64,000 nucleotides of DNA from Xenophilus sp. E41 (GCF_003671765.1 NZ_QPIB01000011.1:196966-260965); one strand, 5' to 3'; positions 1 through 7,863 are shown, counted from the stretch's first letter. Notes: generated from the letters alone by a model not told the origin. Numbers and translations: made by a program.

Positions 1-166
1 GAAGCTGACCACGCGCTGGCGTCGACAGCCCTTCGCGGCGCCTGCCTACAGGGGCGGCATGCACGGGCCATCGCCGCCGCCCCACGCACAATCCCGCCAT
101 GCGCCGCGCCCCTTCGACCTCGCCCCTGTGCACACCCGCCCCCATGCATCGCCCGCGGAGCGCCGC
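1..166. other. Left edge of window, upstream of selB
   Basis: No gene can be supported here. The selB frame stays open to the left edge, but the residues before position 167 are proline- and alanine-rich and do not look like a GTPase N-terminus. A TGA at 6-8 could end an upstream gene. selA often precedes selB in proteobacteria, but eight bases are too few to identify it. Confidence 0.5.
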
Positions 167-2491
167 ATGATCCTCGGCACCGCCGGCCACATCGACCATG
201 GCAAGACCACGCTGGTGCGCGCCCTCACCGGCGTCGACACCGACCGGCTGAAGGAAGAAAAGGCGCGCGGCATCTCCATCGAGCTGGGCTACGCCTACAC
301 CCCGGTGCCGGCCGGGCCGGGCGACGCATCGGCCGCCATGCCCGGCGACGACCCGGCCCAGGTGCTCGGCATCATCGACGTGCCCGGCCATGAACGCTTC
401 GTCCACACCATGGCGGCCGGCGCCTCGGGCATCGACCATGCGCTGCTGGTCGTGGCCGCCGACGACGGCGTCATGCCGCAGACGCGCGAGCACCTCGCCA
501 TCGTCGAGCTCTTCGGCATCGGCGAAGGCACCGTGGCCCTCACGAAATGCGACCGCGTCGACGCCGCCCGCATTGCCGCCGTCAAGGCCGACATCGCCGC
601 GCTGCTCGCCGGCACGCCCCTGGCCGGCGCGCCGATCTTCGAGACCGCCGTGCCTCCGGGCGCGACGCCCTTGCCGCTCCAGGGAGAGGGCGGGGGTGAG
701 GGGCAGCCCGCCGCGGCCGACCCCACCGGCATCACCGCGCTGCGCACCCACCTCTTCGCCATCGCCCGCCGCCAGCACGCCCGCCGCAAGGACGGCCTCT
801 TCCGCCTCGCGGTCGACCGCGTCTTCACCCTCCCGGGCCACGGCACCGTCGTCACCGGCACCGTCTTCGGCGGCGCCGTGCTGGCCGGCGACACCATCGC
901 GCACTTCGGCGCCGGCTCGGGCGACGGGCACGCGCCCCCGCGCGCCGTGCGCGTGCGCAGCCTGCATGCGCAGAACCGCGCGGCCGAGCAGGGCGCGGCC
1001 GGGCAGCGCGTGGCCCTCAACCTGGCCGGCGTCGACAAGAGCGACATCGCGCGGGGCGACTGGATCGCCGACGCACGCGTGCTGCAGGCCACCCAGCGCA
1101 TCGACGTGCGCGTGCGCCTGCTGGGCGGTGCGCCGCCCATCGCCGCCTGGACGCCGCTGCACGTGCACCTGGGCGCCATGCACCGCCTGGCCCATGCCGT
1201 GCCGCTGGAAGCCGACACCGTGTCGGCGGCCGCAGACGGCGCCGGTGCCGCGGCCGCCCGTGCCGGCGCCCGCGTGCAGCTCGTCTTCGACCAGCCCGTC
1301 TTCGTCGTGCCCGGCGACCGCTTCATCCTGCGCAACGCGCAGGGCACGCGCACCGTGGGCGGCGGCGTCGTGCTCGACCAGCAGGCGCCCGAGCGCCGCC
1401 GCCGCAGCGCCGAGCGCATGCAGTGGCTCGACGCGATGGAAGCCCTCGTCGGCGCCGGCGGCGGCGCAGGTGGCGACGCGCGCCCGCTGCTCGCCGTCGC
1501 GCCCGCCGGCCTCACGCGCAGTCTGTTGACGCGCCTGCTGGGCCGCCTGCCCGACCCCGGCTGGGCCGGTGCCGACGCGCCCGCCTTTGCCCTCGGCCAG
1601 GCCGGCCCGCTCGCGGGTTCGGCGCTGGGCGCCCCGGGCATGGGCGGCAATGCCGACCTGCTGTGGCTGTCGCCCGCCGTGTGGGCGCAGGTGCAGGCCC
1701 GGATCGTCGGCGCGCTGGAGCGCCACCACGCCCGCGCGCCCGACGAGCCCGGCCTCAACAGCGCGCGCCTGCAGCGCATGGCCTTCCCGGCCCAGTCGGC
1801 CTTCCGTGCGGCGCTGCCCGGCTGGTCGTCGTGGCTCGACAAGCTGGTGGCCGAAGGCACCGTCGCCCGCAGCGGCCAGTGGCTGCACCTGCCCGGCCAC
1901 AGCGTCCGCCTGAGCGACGACGAAAGCGCCATGGCCGCGCAGCTCATGCCCCTGCTGCTCGCGGGCGGCAACGACCCGCCCTGGGTGCGCGACCTCGCCA
2001 AGGCCATCGGCACGCGCGAAGACACCGTGCGCGAGCTGCTGCGCAAGCAGGCCCGGCTGGGCGCCCTGTACCAAGTGGTGAAGGACCTGTTCTACCCCGC
2101 AGAGCGCATCGCCGAACTGGCCGCCACCTTCGCCGCGCTCAGCGCGGCGTCGCTCACCGAGCCTCAGGCCCAAGGCGAAGCGTCCGAGCCCACACCCACG
2201 CCCGCTCCCACACCCGCTTCAGCCCCCGACCACCCCCCACCGTCCGGGCTGAGCCTGTCGAAGCCGCCCCCCAAGGCCGCGCCGCGCACCGCCCGTCTTC
2301 CCCCAGGCGCCGTCGAAGCCCGCGCCTTCCGCGACGCCGTGCAGCTCGGCCGCAAGCGCGCCATCCAGATCCTCGAGTTCTTCGACCGCGTCGGCTACAC
2401 CCGCCGCGTCGGCGACGCACACCTGCCGCGCCCGAATACCCGCTGGGGCGCGGAGGGACCCGAGAGCGAGGACATGAGCCACGCCCCCTAG
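167..2491 (+). CDS. selB: Selenocysteine-specific translation elongation factor SelB
   Basis: SelB is the EF-Tu-like GTPase that carries Sec-tRNA to the ribosome and reads the SECIS hairpin with C-terminal winged helices. The start at 167 is chosen because [15 protein letters not shown] is the usual SelB N-terminus; the frame is open further upstream. Visible motifs are G1 GHIDHGKT (7-14), G3 DVPGH (71-75) and G4 TKCD (126-129), then translation-factor barrels and a long winged-helix C-terminal half. At 774 residues it is longer than E. coli SelB (614). Part of the excess is low-complexity sequence matching interspersed repeats at residues about 167-179 and 693-703. selC lies about 210 bases downstream on the same strand, which supports the call. 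Confidence 0.96.
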   Translation: MILGTAGHIDHGKTTLVRALTGVDTDRLKEEKARGISIELGYAYTPVPAGPGDASAAMPGDDPAQVLGIIDVPGHERFVHTMAAGASGIDHALLVVAADDGVMPQTREHLAIVELFGIGEGTVALTKCDRVDAARIAAVKADIAALLAGTPLAGAPIFETAVPPGATPLPLQGEGGGEGQPAAADPTGITALRTHLFAIARRQHARRKDGLFRLAVDRVFTLPGHGTVVTGTVFGGAVLAGDTIAHFGAGSGDGHAPPRAVRVRSLHAQNRAAEQGAAGQRVALNLAGVDKSDIARGDWIADARVLQATQRIDVRVRLLGGAPPIAAWTPLHVHLGAMHRLAHAVPLEADTVSAAADGAGAAAARAGARVQLVFDQPVFVVPGDRFILRNAQGTRTVGGGVVLDQQAPERRRRSAERMQWLDAMEALVGAGGGAGGDARPLLAVAPAGLTRSLLTRLLGRLPDPGWAGADAPAFALGQAGPLAGSALGAPGMGGNADLLWLSPAVWAQVQARIVGALERHHARAPDEPGLNSARLQRMAFPAQSAFRAALPGWSSWLDKLVAEGTVARSGQWLHLPGHSVRLSDDESAMAAQLMPLLLAGGNDPPWVRDLAKAIGTREDTVRELLRKQARLGALYQVVKDLFYPAERIAELAATFAALSAASLTEPQAQGEASEPTPTPAPTPASAPDHPPPSGLSLSKPPPKAAPRTARLPPGAVEARAFRDAVQLGRKRAIQILEFFDRVGYTRRVGDAHLPRPNTRWGAEGPESEDMSHAP
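661..711. repeat. Interspersed GC-rich repeat inside selB (copy 1)
   Basis: A stretch built around ctccagggagagggcggggg followed by tgagggg encodes the peptide [12 protein letters not shown] in the selB GTPase region. A related stretch at 35938-35977 encodes LPLPLEEGGGEG in an unrelated protein. The shared palindromic core (ctcc...gggag) and the shared gggggtgaggg tail indicate a mobile repeat that inserted in frame. Confidence 0.6.
2237..2272. repeat. Interspersed repeat inside the 3' part of selB
   Basis: The sequence ccgtccgggctgagcctgtc followed by gaagcc matches, from memory, an abundant short repeat of beta- and gammaproteobacterial genomes (tccgggctgagcctgtcgaa). It encodes PSGLSLSKP within a proline- and alanine-rich linker before the last winged helix of SelB. 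It keeps the frame. Confidence 0.55.
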
Positions 2492-2703
2492 AATCGCGCC
2501 GCCTCGGCCGATCGGGGCACGATTCAAACTCAGGGCACCCGCGGAACTGGCTCTGCCAGGCCGCTGGGTGCGCCCCCTTCGCGCAGAAGGGGGGTGAAGG
2601 CTGCGGCTCCAAGCCTGCCTGCGCAGGCTTGGACAGCCTGAACGGCCGGCGCCTCAGGCGCCGGCCTTCTCGCGAAGCGGCATGGGGATTGAGTTTTCTA
2701 TTC
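2492..2703. repeat. selB-selC spacer packed with perfect hairpins
   Basis: Three perfect inverted repeats follow each other. CCCCCTTC (2573-2580) pairs with GAAGGGGG (2586-2593). CCAAGCCTGC (2609-2618) pairs with GCAGGCTTGG (2623-2632). GGCCGGCGCC (2644-2653) pairs with GGCGCCGGCC (2657-2666). The last could end selB transcription but has no long T-run. The set looks like a cluster of small interspersed repeats; no gene is visible. Confidence 0.6.
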
Positions 2704-2800
2704 GGAAGGCAAACGCACCCGGTGGTGCGCCCGGGCTTCAAACCCGGTAGGGGGCGCCAGCCGCTTCCTGGTCGGTTCGACTCCGGCTGCTTTCCGCCCA
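2704..2800 (+). tRNA. selC: tRNA-Sec (anticodon UCA)
   Basis: This is the selenocysteine tRNA. The 5' strand GGAAGGCA (2704-2711) pairs with TGCTTTCC (2788-2795) in an 8-bp acceptor stem with one G-U. The anticodon arm is CCGGG-CTTCAAA-CCCGG (2731-2747) with anticodon TCA at 2738-2740. The long variable arm (about 2748-2770) and the GGTTCGACTCC T-arm are typical. Discriminator G2796 is followed by CCCA rather than exactly CCA, so the 3' end may be trimmed and CCA-added. It sits beside selB, as often in proteobacteria, and its 3' end abuts the reverse transcriptase island. Confidence 0.95.
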
Positions 2801-2981
2801 TAGAGAGGTGGCCACGCTGAGGCTCGGCATGTGTGTGCTGCTTCCAGCACTAATCGGCACCTTCCGGCGCTTCAAAGTCACTCTCCGCAGCCCAACGCAT
2901 TCTTGCGACTGCGTTGTAAACCGGCTACAGGTGCGCCCTTCGCCGGTGATCTCTTCGCGCTCAGCGCGGCCGAAAACATTA
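2801..2981 (-). ncRNA. Candidate DRT3 non-coding RNA with CACACACA tract
   Basis: This interval lies directly downstream of drt3b on the same strand and ends at the selC 3' end. Read on the minus strand it is rich in perfect stems. ACCGGC (2947-2942) pairs with GCCGGT (2925-2920). AACGCA (2915-2910) pairs with TGCGTT (2899-2894). GTGCTG (2850-2845) pairs with CAGCAC (2840-2835) around a GAAG loop. GCACCT (2934-2929) can pair with AGGTGC (2862-2857), forming a pseudoknot. Right after the GAAG hairpin is CACACACA (2837-2830), partly in the stem. From memory, DRT type 3 uses an ncRNA with an ACACAC template for dinucleotide-repeat DNA. The RNA ends and its role are inferred. Confidence 0.5.
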
Positions 2982-4910
2982 TCACACAGAATAAACGGGG
3001 CGAAGCTGCCTGCGCTTCAGCGCGTGCTCGATTGACACACCCGACCAATCGACAAATCCTAGCGATTTGACGGCGTTCTCGAACGAGATTGTGGACGGGT
3101 TACCGCCGAATAGCTTTTTATACAGCTTGAGCTTATCGCTCATTGAAATATCGGGTGCGCTCCAATAGTCGCACGCCAAGTGATAGCACTCGCTTTCTGT
3201 CATAAATCGCTCTTTGTCTTCTATAAATGTCTCTGCTTTTCCATTCAATGAGTTTAGTTCTTTGGCGAAAAATGTCTTATCTCGGAGCATGCAGTATTTA
3301 GTACATACATACTTAAAGTAGGTTAGTTTTTCTTGGCCCAAACGACCTATGGCAAATGCGATATCTCGATTGCGCACAAACTCGTCACCATACAGATGAG
3401 CACCACATATAAGTAAATTGTACAATTCGATGCAATCTGAAGTATCGGATCTCTGCCTTTGGTTAATCGTTGATTTGATAATCGACGATAATTCCTTCTG
3501 AATTTTCCAAGCACAGTGGTCGGCGATGGACTCGTCGGCACTAGAGGTTTTCTCTTTCACTCGAATCAGCAATTGGCATAGGCTGTACGATGTTCTTACT
3601 CGCAGGTCGATTGCAACAATGTAGAACGCGATGTCAAGAATAGTATTAATTGCGAGGTCCAATTTTTCTCGACTTGAGGCACCGAGCGCGGGGACATCGC
3701 GAAGCGCCTTAGCAAGAATTACTTTAAGCTCTCCAAGAATCTGACCGCTTATGCCCGCGACATCCGTCGAGCGAGAACTAAGGATACCTCTTAGATCTGC
3801 TAACAGCGATGTGAACTCATGACGTTGCAATATGGTGAGCGAATCATTGGAAGCGAAGGCCGCACTGTCAGCCACAGATCTGATTCTGTGAAGACGAACA
3901 TTCAGGTCGCTTCGCGCCTGAGTCAGATTTGTCACAAACGGGCGTGCCAAAGTTTTAACCTTAGCTTCGTTTATATGTAACTTGAACTCCTCCAGGCCCT
4001 CGCGGAGTGCCACTTCCACTTGATCAAGAATATCATTCGAATGGGCAAATATAGAGTAGTCATCTACGTAACGTCGGATCGCATAGTGGACGCCATTGAT
4101 AGCCCCATTCTGCCTTAGAGCTTCTTCAAGCTTTAAGTCAATGGCTTGCATGATTATCTCTGCGAACACTCTCGAAAATTCAGGCCCGACAATGATTCCG
4201 TTCGTTTCGTTGTGATTGGCTCTTTGCATTAGGCCGTCAAAAATTGTGTCGAACGAAGGTGTGTTCAAGTTTGCTTTCGCAAAACTTTTGCTCCGCATGG
4301 CCCAACTGATTGAGTGTGTGTAAATGTTATAAAAGCATTTCGACACATCCACTTGCCGGAGTTGTCTAAATTGCTTTTCCAATGCAATGAATTCACGCGA
4401 GGTATAGAATTTGCTTAGTAGTGAAAATTTGCGATAGGTGAAGTAGGAAACAATTCGGCTCAGTTCGGGTTGGCCGGCCGCCGGCTCCATGTGAGGCTGC
4501 CCAATTTTGAGCGGCGCATGGGCGGGCGCTTCCATCTCCTCGACGTATACTGCAGCAATGCCTGCAGGGTGCCGCAGCGAAAAATCGCTTCTTCCGCAAG
4601 CCGTTAATATTGACGACTCGTAGCGGTCGTAGAAATTGCAAATATCTAATTGAGCAAAGGGATGCGGGAGTCCCAGCAAGGTCTTCTTCGTACTGTCTTT
4701 TTTTATTCGATAGGAATATGGGATGGTCGGGGTCGATTTCGATCTTTCCAAGATATTCTTAACTATGGGCGCTTGATCCGCTGCAGCGGCGGGTTGACAT
4801 AGTCGAAGATAATACGCGTCGTTGCTGAAAACGATCGGTACTTCGTACGGCAGCGTATCAGTAAGCAGCGGCCGATAGACCCAGAATTTTCTGTCAATTT
4901 TCTTAGGCAT
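2982..4910 (-). CDS. drt3b: Reverse transcriptase, DRT type 3 second subunit (Drt3b-like, UG8-type)
   Basis: A 642-residue reverse transcriptase-fold protein, proposed as the larger RT of a two-RT anti-phage system. Motif A is VDVSKCFYNIY (D188), the motif B region is GIIVGPEFSRVFAEI (about 238-252), and motif C is the atypical YVDD (281-284) in RRYVDDYSIFAHS. About 350 residues follow the catalytic core with no recognised domain. The start at 4910 is preferred over an ATG at 4952 because it gives an ATGCCTAA overlap of 8 bases with the upstream RT gene and a better N-terminus. Base composition is clearly AT-richer than the flanking genes, suggesting transfer. UG8 assignment rests on pairing, order and size, not on an alignment. 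Confidence 0.8.
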   Translation of the reverse strand: MPKKIDRKFWVYRPLLTDTLPYEVPIVFSNDAYYLRLCQPAAAADQAPIVKNILERSKSTPTIPYSYRIKKDSTKKTLLGLPHPFAQLDICNFYDRYESSILTACGRSDFSLRHPAGIAAVYVEEMEAPAHAPLKIGQPHMEPAAGQPELSRIVSYFTYRKFSLLSKFYTSREFIALEKQFRQLRQVDVSKCFYNIYTHSISWAMRSKSFAKANLNTPSFDTIFDGLMQRANHNETNGIIVGPEFSRVFAEIIMQAIDLKLEEALRQNGAINGVHYAIRRYVDDYSIFAHSNDILDQVEVALREGLEEFKLHINEAKVKTLARPFVTNLTQARSDLNVRLHRIRSVADSAAFASNDSLTILQRHEFTSLLADLRGILSSRSTDVAGISGQILGELKVILAKALRDVPALGASSREKLDLAINTILDIAFYIVAIDLRVRTSYSLCQLLIRVKEKTSSADESIADHCAWKIQKELSSIIKSTINQRQRSDTSDCIELYNLLICGAHLYGDEFVRNRDIAFAIGRLGQEKLTYFKYVCTKYCMLRDKTFFAKELNSLNGKAETFIEDKERFMTESECYHLACDYWSAPDISMSDKLKLYKKLFGGNPSTISFENAVKSLGFVDWSGVSIEHALKRRQLRPVYSV

Positions 4911-6141
4911 TTCGCCACACCGATTTAATGCTGACGATGCGCATGGCGTCAAAGTCGTGGTGGAATTTGTGGGTAAATCCCTTGGCGAACGAAATCTTTG
5001 ATAGCTCCTGGCGCTGGGCCGCGGTCAACTTCGAGCCGAATGGCGTGTGGATCTTGATCAGCGACTGGAAAAATCCGTCAATATGCTTGAGCTCTGCGCA
5101 GTCGTACTCGCCTTTCCTGCCTTCCTTATATTCACCGCACAACTTATAATTGTAGTAAATTCCGGACTTTACTTCTTTTGATGATTTTATTGAATTCGCT
5201 CCTTTCCGCTGAACACTATAGTTGCCGGAGATAAATTTCATCCGATCCCTGCAAAGTTGGAAATCAGCATTGCTCGCGAAAGACTTAAGCGTTAATACAA
5301 TTCTAGTTTTGATTTTCTGTATCTTCTTCTTAGATATTGCCAGATTCACTGTTCGAAGATGGGGGCCACCGCCAAGATCGGACATTCGATATTCGTAGCC
5401 TAAATATTCAAAGCTTTTCGTTGACGCAGAGCCTTTTTTAGCGCAGAGGGCGATTTCAGAAGACTTCTCAGCATTGAATTTCATTCCATTGGGGAGAAGC
5501 AGCTCGATCGTTTTTGCAAGTGCCTCCGGCTCGATATACGAAAAAATTAGTATGTCGTCAGCATATCTGAAATATCGGTATACGCCCGGAAGTCGGCGAA
5601 CTTGCTTATCGAAATCATTTAAAGCAAACTCTGCTAGAACTGGGCTTAGCGGAGTGCCGCGCGGGATTCCGGTGCTTCCGCTGAATGTTTTAAAGAACGA
5701 GACGATGTGTCGCCTCACTGTGCCCGGCAAATAGGTTGTCGATAGGAGCCGGTCCATAAGCGGATCAGTGGGAACCGTTTCGTAGAACGACTTTATATCG
5801 CGCCGCACTACATACATCGGCAATGCGTCCGTCAAGGACTCTATCGCATTCACTACGATTCTGTCTCGGGTGGGCCGCTCCTTCCGGAGCTTATAGTGCA
5901 AATGCTTCGCAACTAGTGGAAGAACGAGAGTTTGACTATAGTCTTTGATGGAATGGCAATCTCTGCCTTTAATTGAGGTTCGATATATTGGAGCGAAAGA
6001 CGCTATGCCTGAGACTCCAAGTTTTATCGCCGCATCTATAAGAGTTTTCCGATCACTCTTGATGTCGACGCCATAGCGACGCGAGTCGCCTGCGCGGAGC
6101 ACGCCCCCGAACCGCCGGTCTGTCCAAAAATCTGATGTCAT
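4903..6141 (-). CDS. drt3a: Reverse transcriptase, DRT type 3 first subunit (Drt3a-like, UG3-type)
   Basis: A 412-residue reverse transcriptase. Motifs in order are RRDIKSFYETV (motif A, D115), GIPRGTPLSPVLAEFAL (motif B, about 158-174), FRYADDILIF (motif C YADD, 193-196), FNAEKSSE (motif D, about 222-229) and FEYLGYEY (motif E, about 244-251). No maturase, endonuclease or group II intron structure is attached. It overlaps drt3b by 8 bases, so the two are translationally coupled, as expected for the Drt3a/Drt3b pair. The upstream ATG is preceded by a short palindrome (6156-6168) and a weak ribosome site. AT-rich composition marks it as foreign. The alternative is another unknown-group RT pair. 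Confidence 0.82.
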   Translation of the reverse strand: MTSDFWTDRRFGGVLRAGDSRRYGVDIKSDRKTLIDAAIKLGVSGIASFAPIYRTSIKGRDCHSIKDYSQTLVLPLVAKHLHYKLRKERPTRDRIVVNAIESLTDALPMYVVRRDIKSFYETVPTDPLMDRLLSTTYLPGTVRRHIVSFFKTFSGSTGIPRGTPLSPVLAEFALNDFDKQVRRLPGVYRYFRYADDILIFSYIEPEALAKTIELLLPNGMKFNAEKSSEIALCAKKGSASTKSFEYLGYEYRMSDLGGGPHLRTVNLAISKKKIQKIKTRIVLTLKSFASNADFQLCRDRMKFISGNYSVQRKGANSIKSSKEVKSGIYYNYKLCGEYKEGRKGEYDCAELKHIDGFFQSLIKIHTPFGSKLTAAQRQELSKISFAKGFTHKFHHDFDAMRIVSIKSVWRNA

Positions 6142-6155
6142 TCTTTATTCGTCTT

Positions 6156-6168
6156 CCACTGTTAGTGG
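6156..6168 (-). promoter_or_regulatory. Short palindrome upstream of drt3a
   Basis: CCACT-GTT-AGTGG is a perfect 5-bp inverted repeat in the 28-base gap between the nuclease gene and drt3a. It could be a leader hairpin or operator for the RT genes, or a junction mark where the AT-rich block joins GC-rich DNA. Confidence 0.3.
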
Positions 6169-6169
6169 T

Positions 6170-6925
6170 TCAAATTTGCGCGGAAGTCCCGACCTGAGCG
6201 GCCTTCAAGATGCTGCGGCACCTGGTTTTCGCAAAGTTGCTGCACCCCCAAAACCACTCGCTGCCCTTGCCCTCCCGCAGCACCATCTTCACCCCGCACT
6301 TCACGCACGTCGGCTTCCAGTACTCGCCCTCATAGGCCGTGTCGAGCAGCGCCTGCTGCTGTTCCGCCGAGCGCCCGGCGATCAGCCGCAGCAATCCCTC
6401 CCGGTCCTGCGCATTGATCCGGTTGCTCTTCGCAAACGCCAGCGCGTCGCTGCTGAAGGTGGAACTTGTGGCGAAGGTTCCGTACGTGAGGTCATGCGAC
6501 TTCAGCACGCCATAGAACTCGCGCAGTTCCTTCACGCCCACGACTCGCTTCTTCCAGTGCTTGCACTGCACGATCACGGGCTCGTCGCTGTGTTGCGAAT
6601 ACAGCCAGATGTCGACGCCGCCGTCGGCACCGTGCGACTGCGACGCGCTGCGCATGCCGCTCTGGGCGAAGAGGGCTTCGCAGACCGCCTCGAAGCGGCG
6701 CCATTCGATGTGGTCGAAGACGGCGGCGCTCCATGCACGTTCTGGCGCCGGGCGCTCGGGCTCGGGCGGCGCGGGCCGGGCTGGCCGTGGCCGCGCAAGG
6801 CTCGCCCTGGCGTCGGAAGCCGGTGCCGCCGCCTTGTGGCTTTCTGCTGTTGTTCTGCGCGCCTGCGGTGCAGGCGCGGCCGCCGTCGCATCCAGCACGG
6901 CGCCGATGACGTCTCGCCAACCCAT
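6170..6925 (-). CDS. Mrr-family restriction endonuclease-like protein with C-terminal zinc ribbon
   Basis: A 251-residue protein. After a proline- and alanine-rich N-terminal third comes an Mrr_cat-type PD-(D/E)xK core: E79, D105 in GADGGVD, and Q120-x-K122 in VIVQCKHWKK. The C-terminus holds a topoisomerase-type zinc ribbon starting CVKCG and ending near GCSNF and TRC. Mrr proteins cut foreign or modified DNA. The gene precedes drt3a by 28 bases on the same strand, so it could be co-transcribed with the RT pair. Its GC content resembles the host rather than the RTs, and similar proteins are common in Burkholderiales, so it may predate the island. Confidence 0.8.
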   Translation of the reverse strand: MGWRDVIGAVLDATAAAPAPQARRTTAESHKAAAPASDARASLARPRPARPAPPEPERPAPERAWSAAVFDHIEWRRFEAVCEALFAQSGMRSASQSHGADGGVDIWLYSQHSDEPVIVQCKHWKKRVVGVKELREFYGVLKSHDLTYGTFATSSTFSSDALAFAKSNRINAQDREGLLRLIAGRSAEQQQALLDTAYEGEYWKPTCVKCGVKMVLREGKGSEWFWGCSNFAKTRCRSILKAAQVGTSAQI

Positions 6926-6963
6926 CGCTCTTCTCTCCTCGCCCGCTCTGCGGGCCCTTTTTT

Positions 6964-7009
6964 GACAAATGTAAATCGATAGTTACATGAGCGGTACCTA
7001 TCGTTTGTC
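6964..7009. promoter_or_regulatory. Nested inverted repeats upstream of the Mrr-like gene
   Basis: Three inverted repeats are interleaved: GACAAA (6964-6969) with TTTGTC (7004-7009); CGATAG (6977-6982) with CTATCG (6998-7003); ATGTAA (6969-6974) with TTACAT (6983-6988). The AT-rich patch is 40-85 bases before the Mrr-like start and probably contains its promoter and an operator. The regulator is unknown. Confidence 0.45.
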
Positions 7010-7130
7010 GCAGGTCATCAGAACGTTGAGGTGACGCAAGGCGGACGCGGTGCGGCGGCGCGCGCAGGGCGCGGGCATCCCGCCGGAGCTTCAAGGAAAA
7101 AGGGTCCGCGGCGCCCGTCCAGCGTGCGCG

Positions 7131-7155
7131 AGCAGCTCCTGATTCGATAGCAAAG
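7131..7155. repeat. Comamonadaceae-type short interspersed repeat (copy a)
   Basis: The core gctcctgattcgatagcaaa matches in reverse complement the copy at 60748-60775 (gctatcaaatcaggagcaat). It belongs to a family of small gctat...tagcaaa elements found five times in the window. Confidence 0.55.
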
Positions 7156-7407
7156 CGTCGGCACGCGGCTGGACGCCAAAGCACGGCGCCGCGCCCCACA
7201 CGCTGCCCGCGCCGCCCTGCGCCCCGCTGGCACCCCGACGCGCAAGCCGGGTCGTCGCACACCTACACCCGCGTGCCGCCACCGACGACGCAGCGCGCGG
7301 CGGGCGTCGTCCATCGTTGCTCTCAACTTCTCCGGAAGTGATCTTTCTCTTCAAACCCATCCACCCGGCGCCGACGCGGTGCCGATCAACCTAGGAAGGA
7401 ATTCGAC

Positions 7408-7863
7408 ATGATGGACAACAAGGACGTGGTGAGCGTGCTCAACGACCTGCTGGAAAACGCCCGCGACGGCGAGTACGGCTTTCGCACCTGCGCCGAAGAG
7501 GTCGAGGCCTCGAACCTGAAGACGCTGTTCGCGGACCGCGCCGCGGGCTGCGCACAGGCCGCCTCGGAACTCGAAGCGCTGATCGTGCAATACGGCGGCA
7601 AGCCGGCCGACGGCGGCACGGCCGCCGGTGCGCTGCACCGCGGCTGGGTGAAGGTCAAGGGCGCCGTGGGTGCCGACAGCGAGCTGTCGATCCTCGAGTC
7701 CTGCGAGCGCGGCGAGGACTCGGGCATCGCCCGCTACCGCAAGGCGCTGAAGGAAGAGCTGCCGCCCGATGTGCGCGCGGTGGTGGAGCGCCAGGCCCAG
7801 GGCGCGCAGAAGAACCACGACCAGATCCGCGACCTGCGCGACGCAGCCAAGGCGCGCGCCTGA
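7408..7863 (+). CDS. PA2169-family four-helix-bundle protein (DUF2383)
   Basis: A 151-residue, wholly helical, acidic cytosolic protein. The N-terminal half (MMDNKDVVSVLNDLLENARD onward) is typical of DUF2383/PA2169-type ferritin-like bundles. The family is widespread in proteobacteria and often linked to stress, but the biochemical role is not established. A good ribosome site (aggaagg) lies 10 bases before the ATG. The gene stands alone and is followed by a strong intrinsic terminator. Confidence 0.85.
   Translation: MMDNKDVVSVLNDLLENARDGEYGFRTCAEEVEASNLKTLFADRAAGCAQAASELEALIVQYGGKPADGGTAAGALHRGWVKVKGAVGADSELSILESCERGEDSGIARYRKALKEELPPDVRAVVERQAQGAQKNHDQIRDLRDAAKARA

Larger units (their letters stand above)
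6926..7407. other. Gene-free 480-base interval
   Basis: No convincing gene is seen; short frames here lack recognisable features. The left part holds a leader hairpin GCCCGC/GCGGGC (6941-6955) followed on the plus strand by a T-run, and a nested set of inverted repeats at 6964-7009. A short Comamonadaceae-type repeat lies at 7131-7155. The rest is GC-rich sequence with no recognised signal. Confidence 0.6.

Noticed and set aside
1..8. TGA at 6-8 as the end of selA
   Set aside because: Only two codons are visible; nothing identifies the upstream gene.
390..2046. Long open frames opposite or out of frame within selB and many other genes
   Set aside because: Long shadow frames are expected in GC-rich DNA; their products are arginine/alanine/proline-rich and the true frame carries clear family motifs.
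2982..6141. Retron, group II intron or diversity-generating retroelement
   Set aside because: No maturase or endonuclease domain, no intron domain V-like structure and no template/variable repeat pair was seen; two coupled RTs fit DRT type 3 better.
6941..6963. Plus-strand terminator GCCCGC-TCT-GCGGGC with T-run
   Set aside because: No plus-strand gene lies upstream; it is more likely a leader hairpin of the Mrr-like gene on the minus strand.
7018..7360. Open frames of 89-102 codons in the gene-free interval
   Set aside because: They are arginine-rich products of high GC with no ribosome site, domain or membrane segment.
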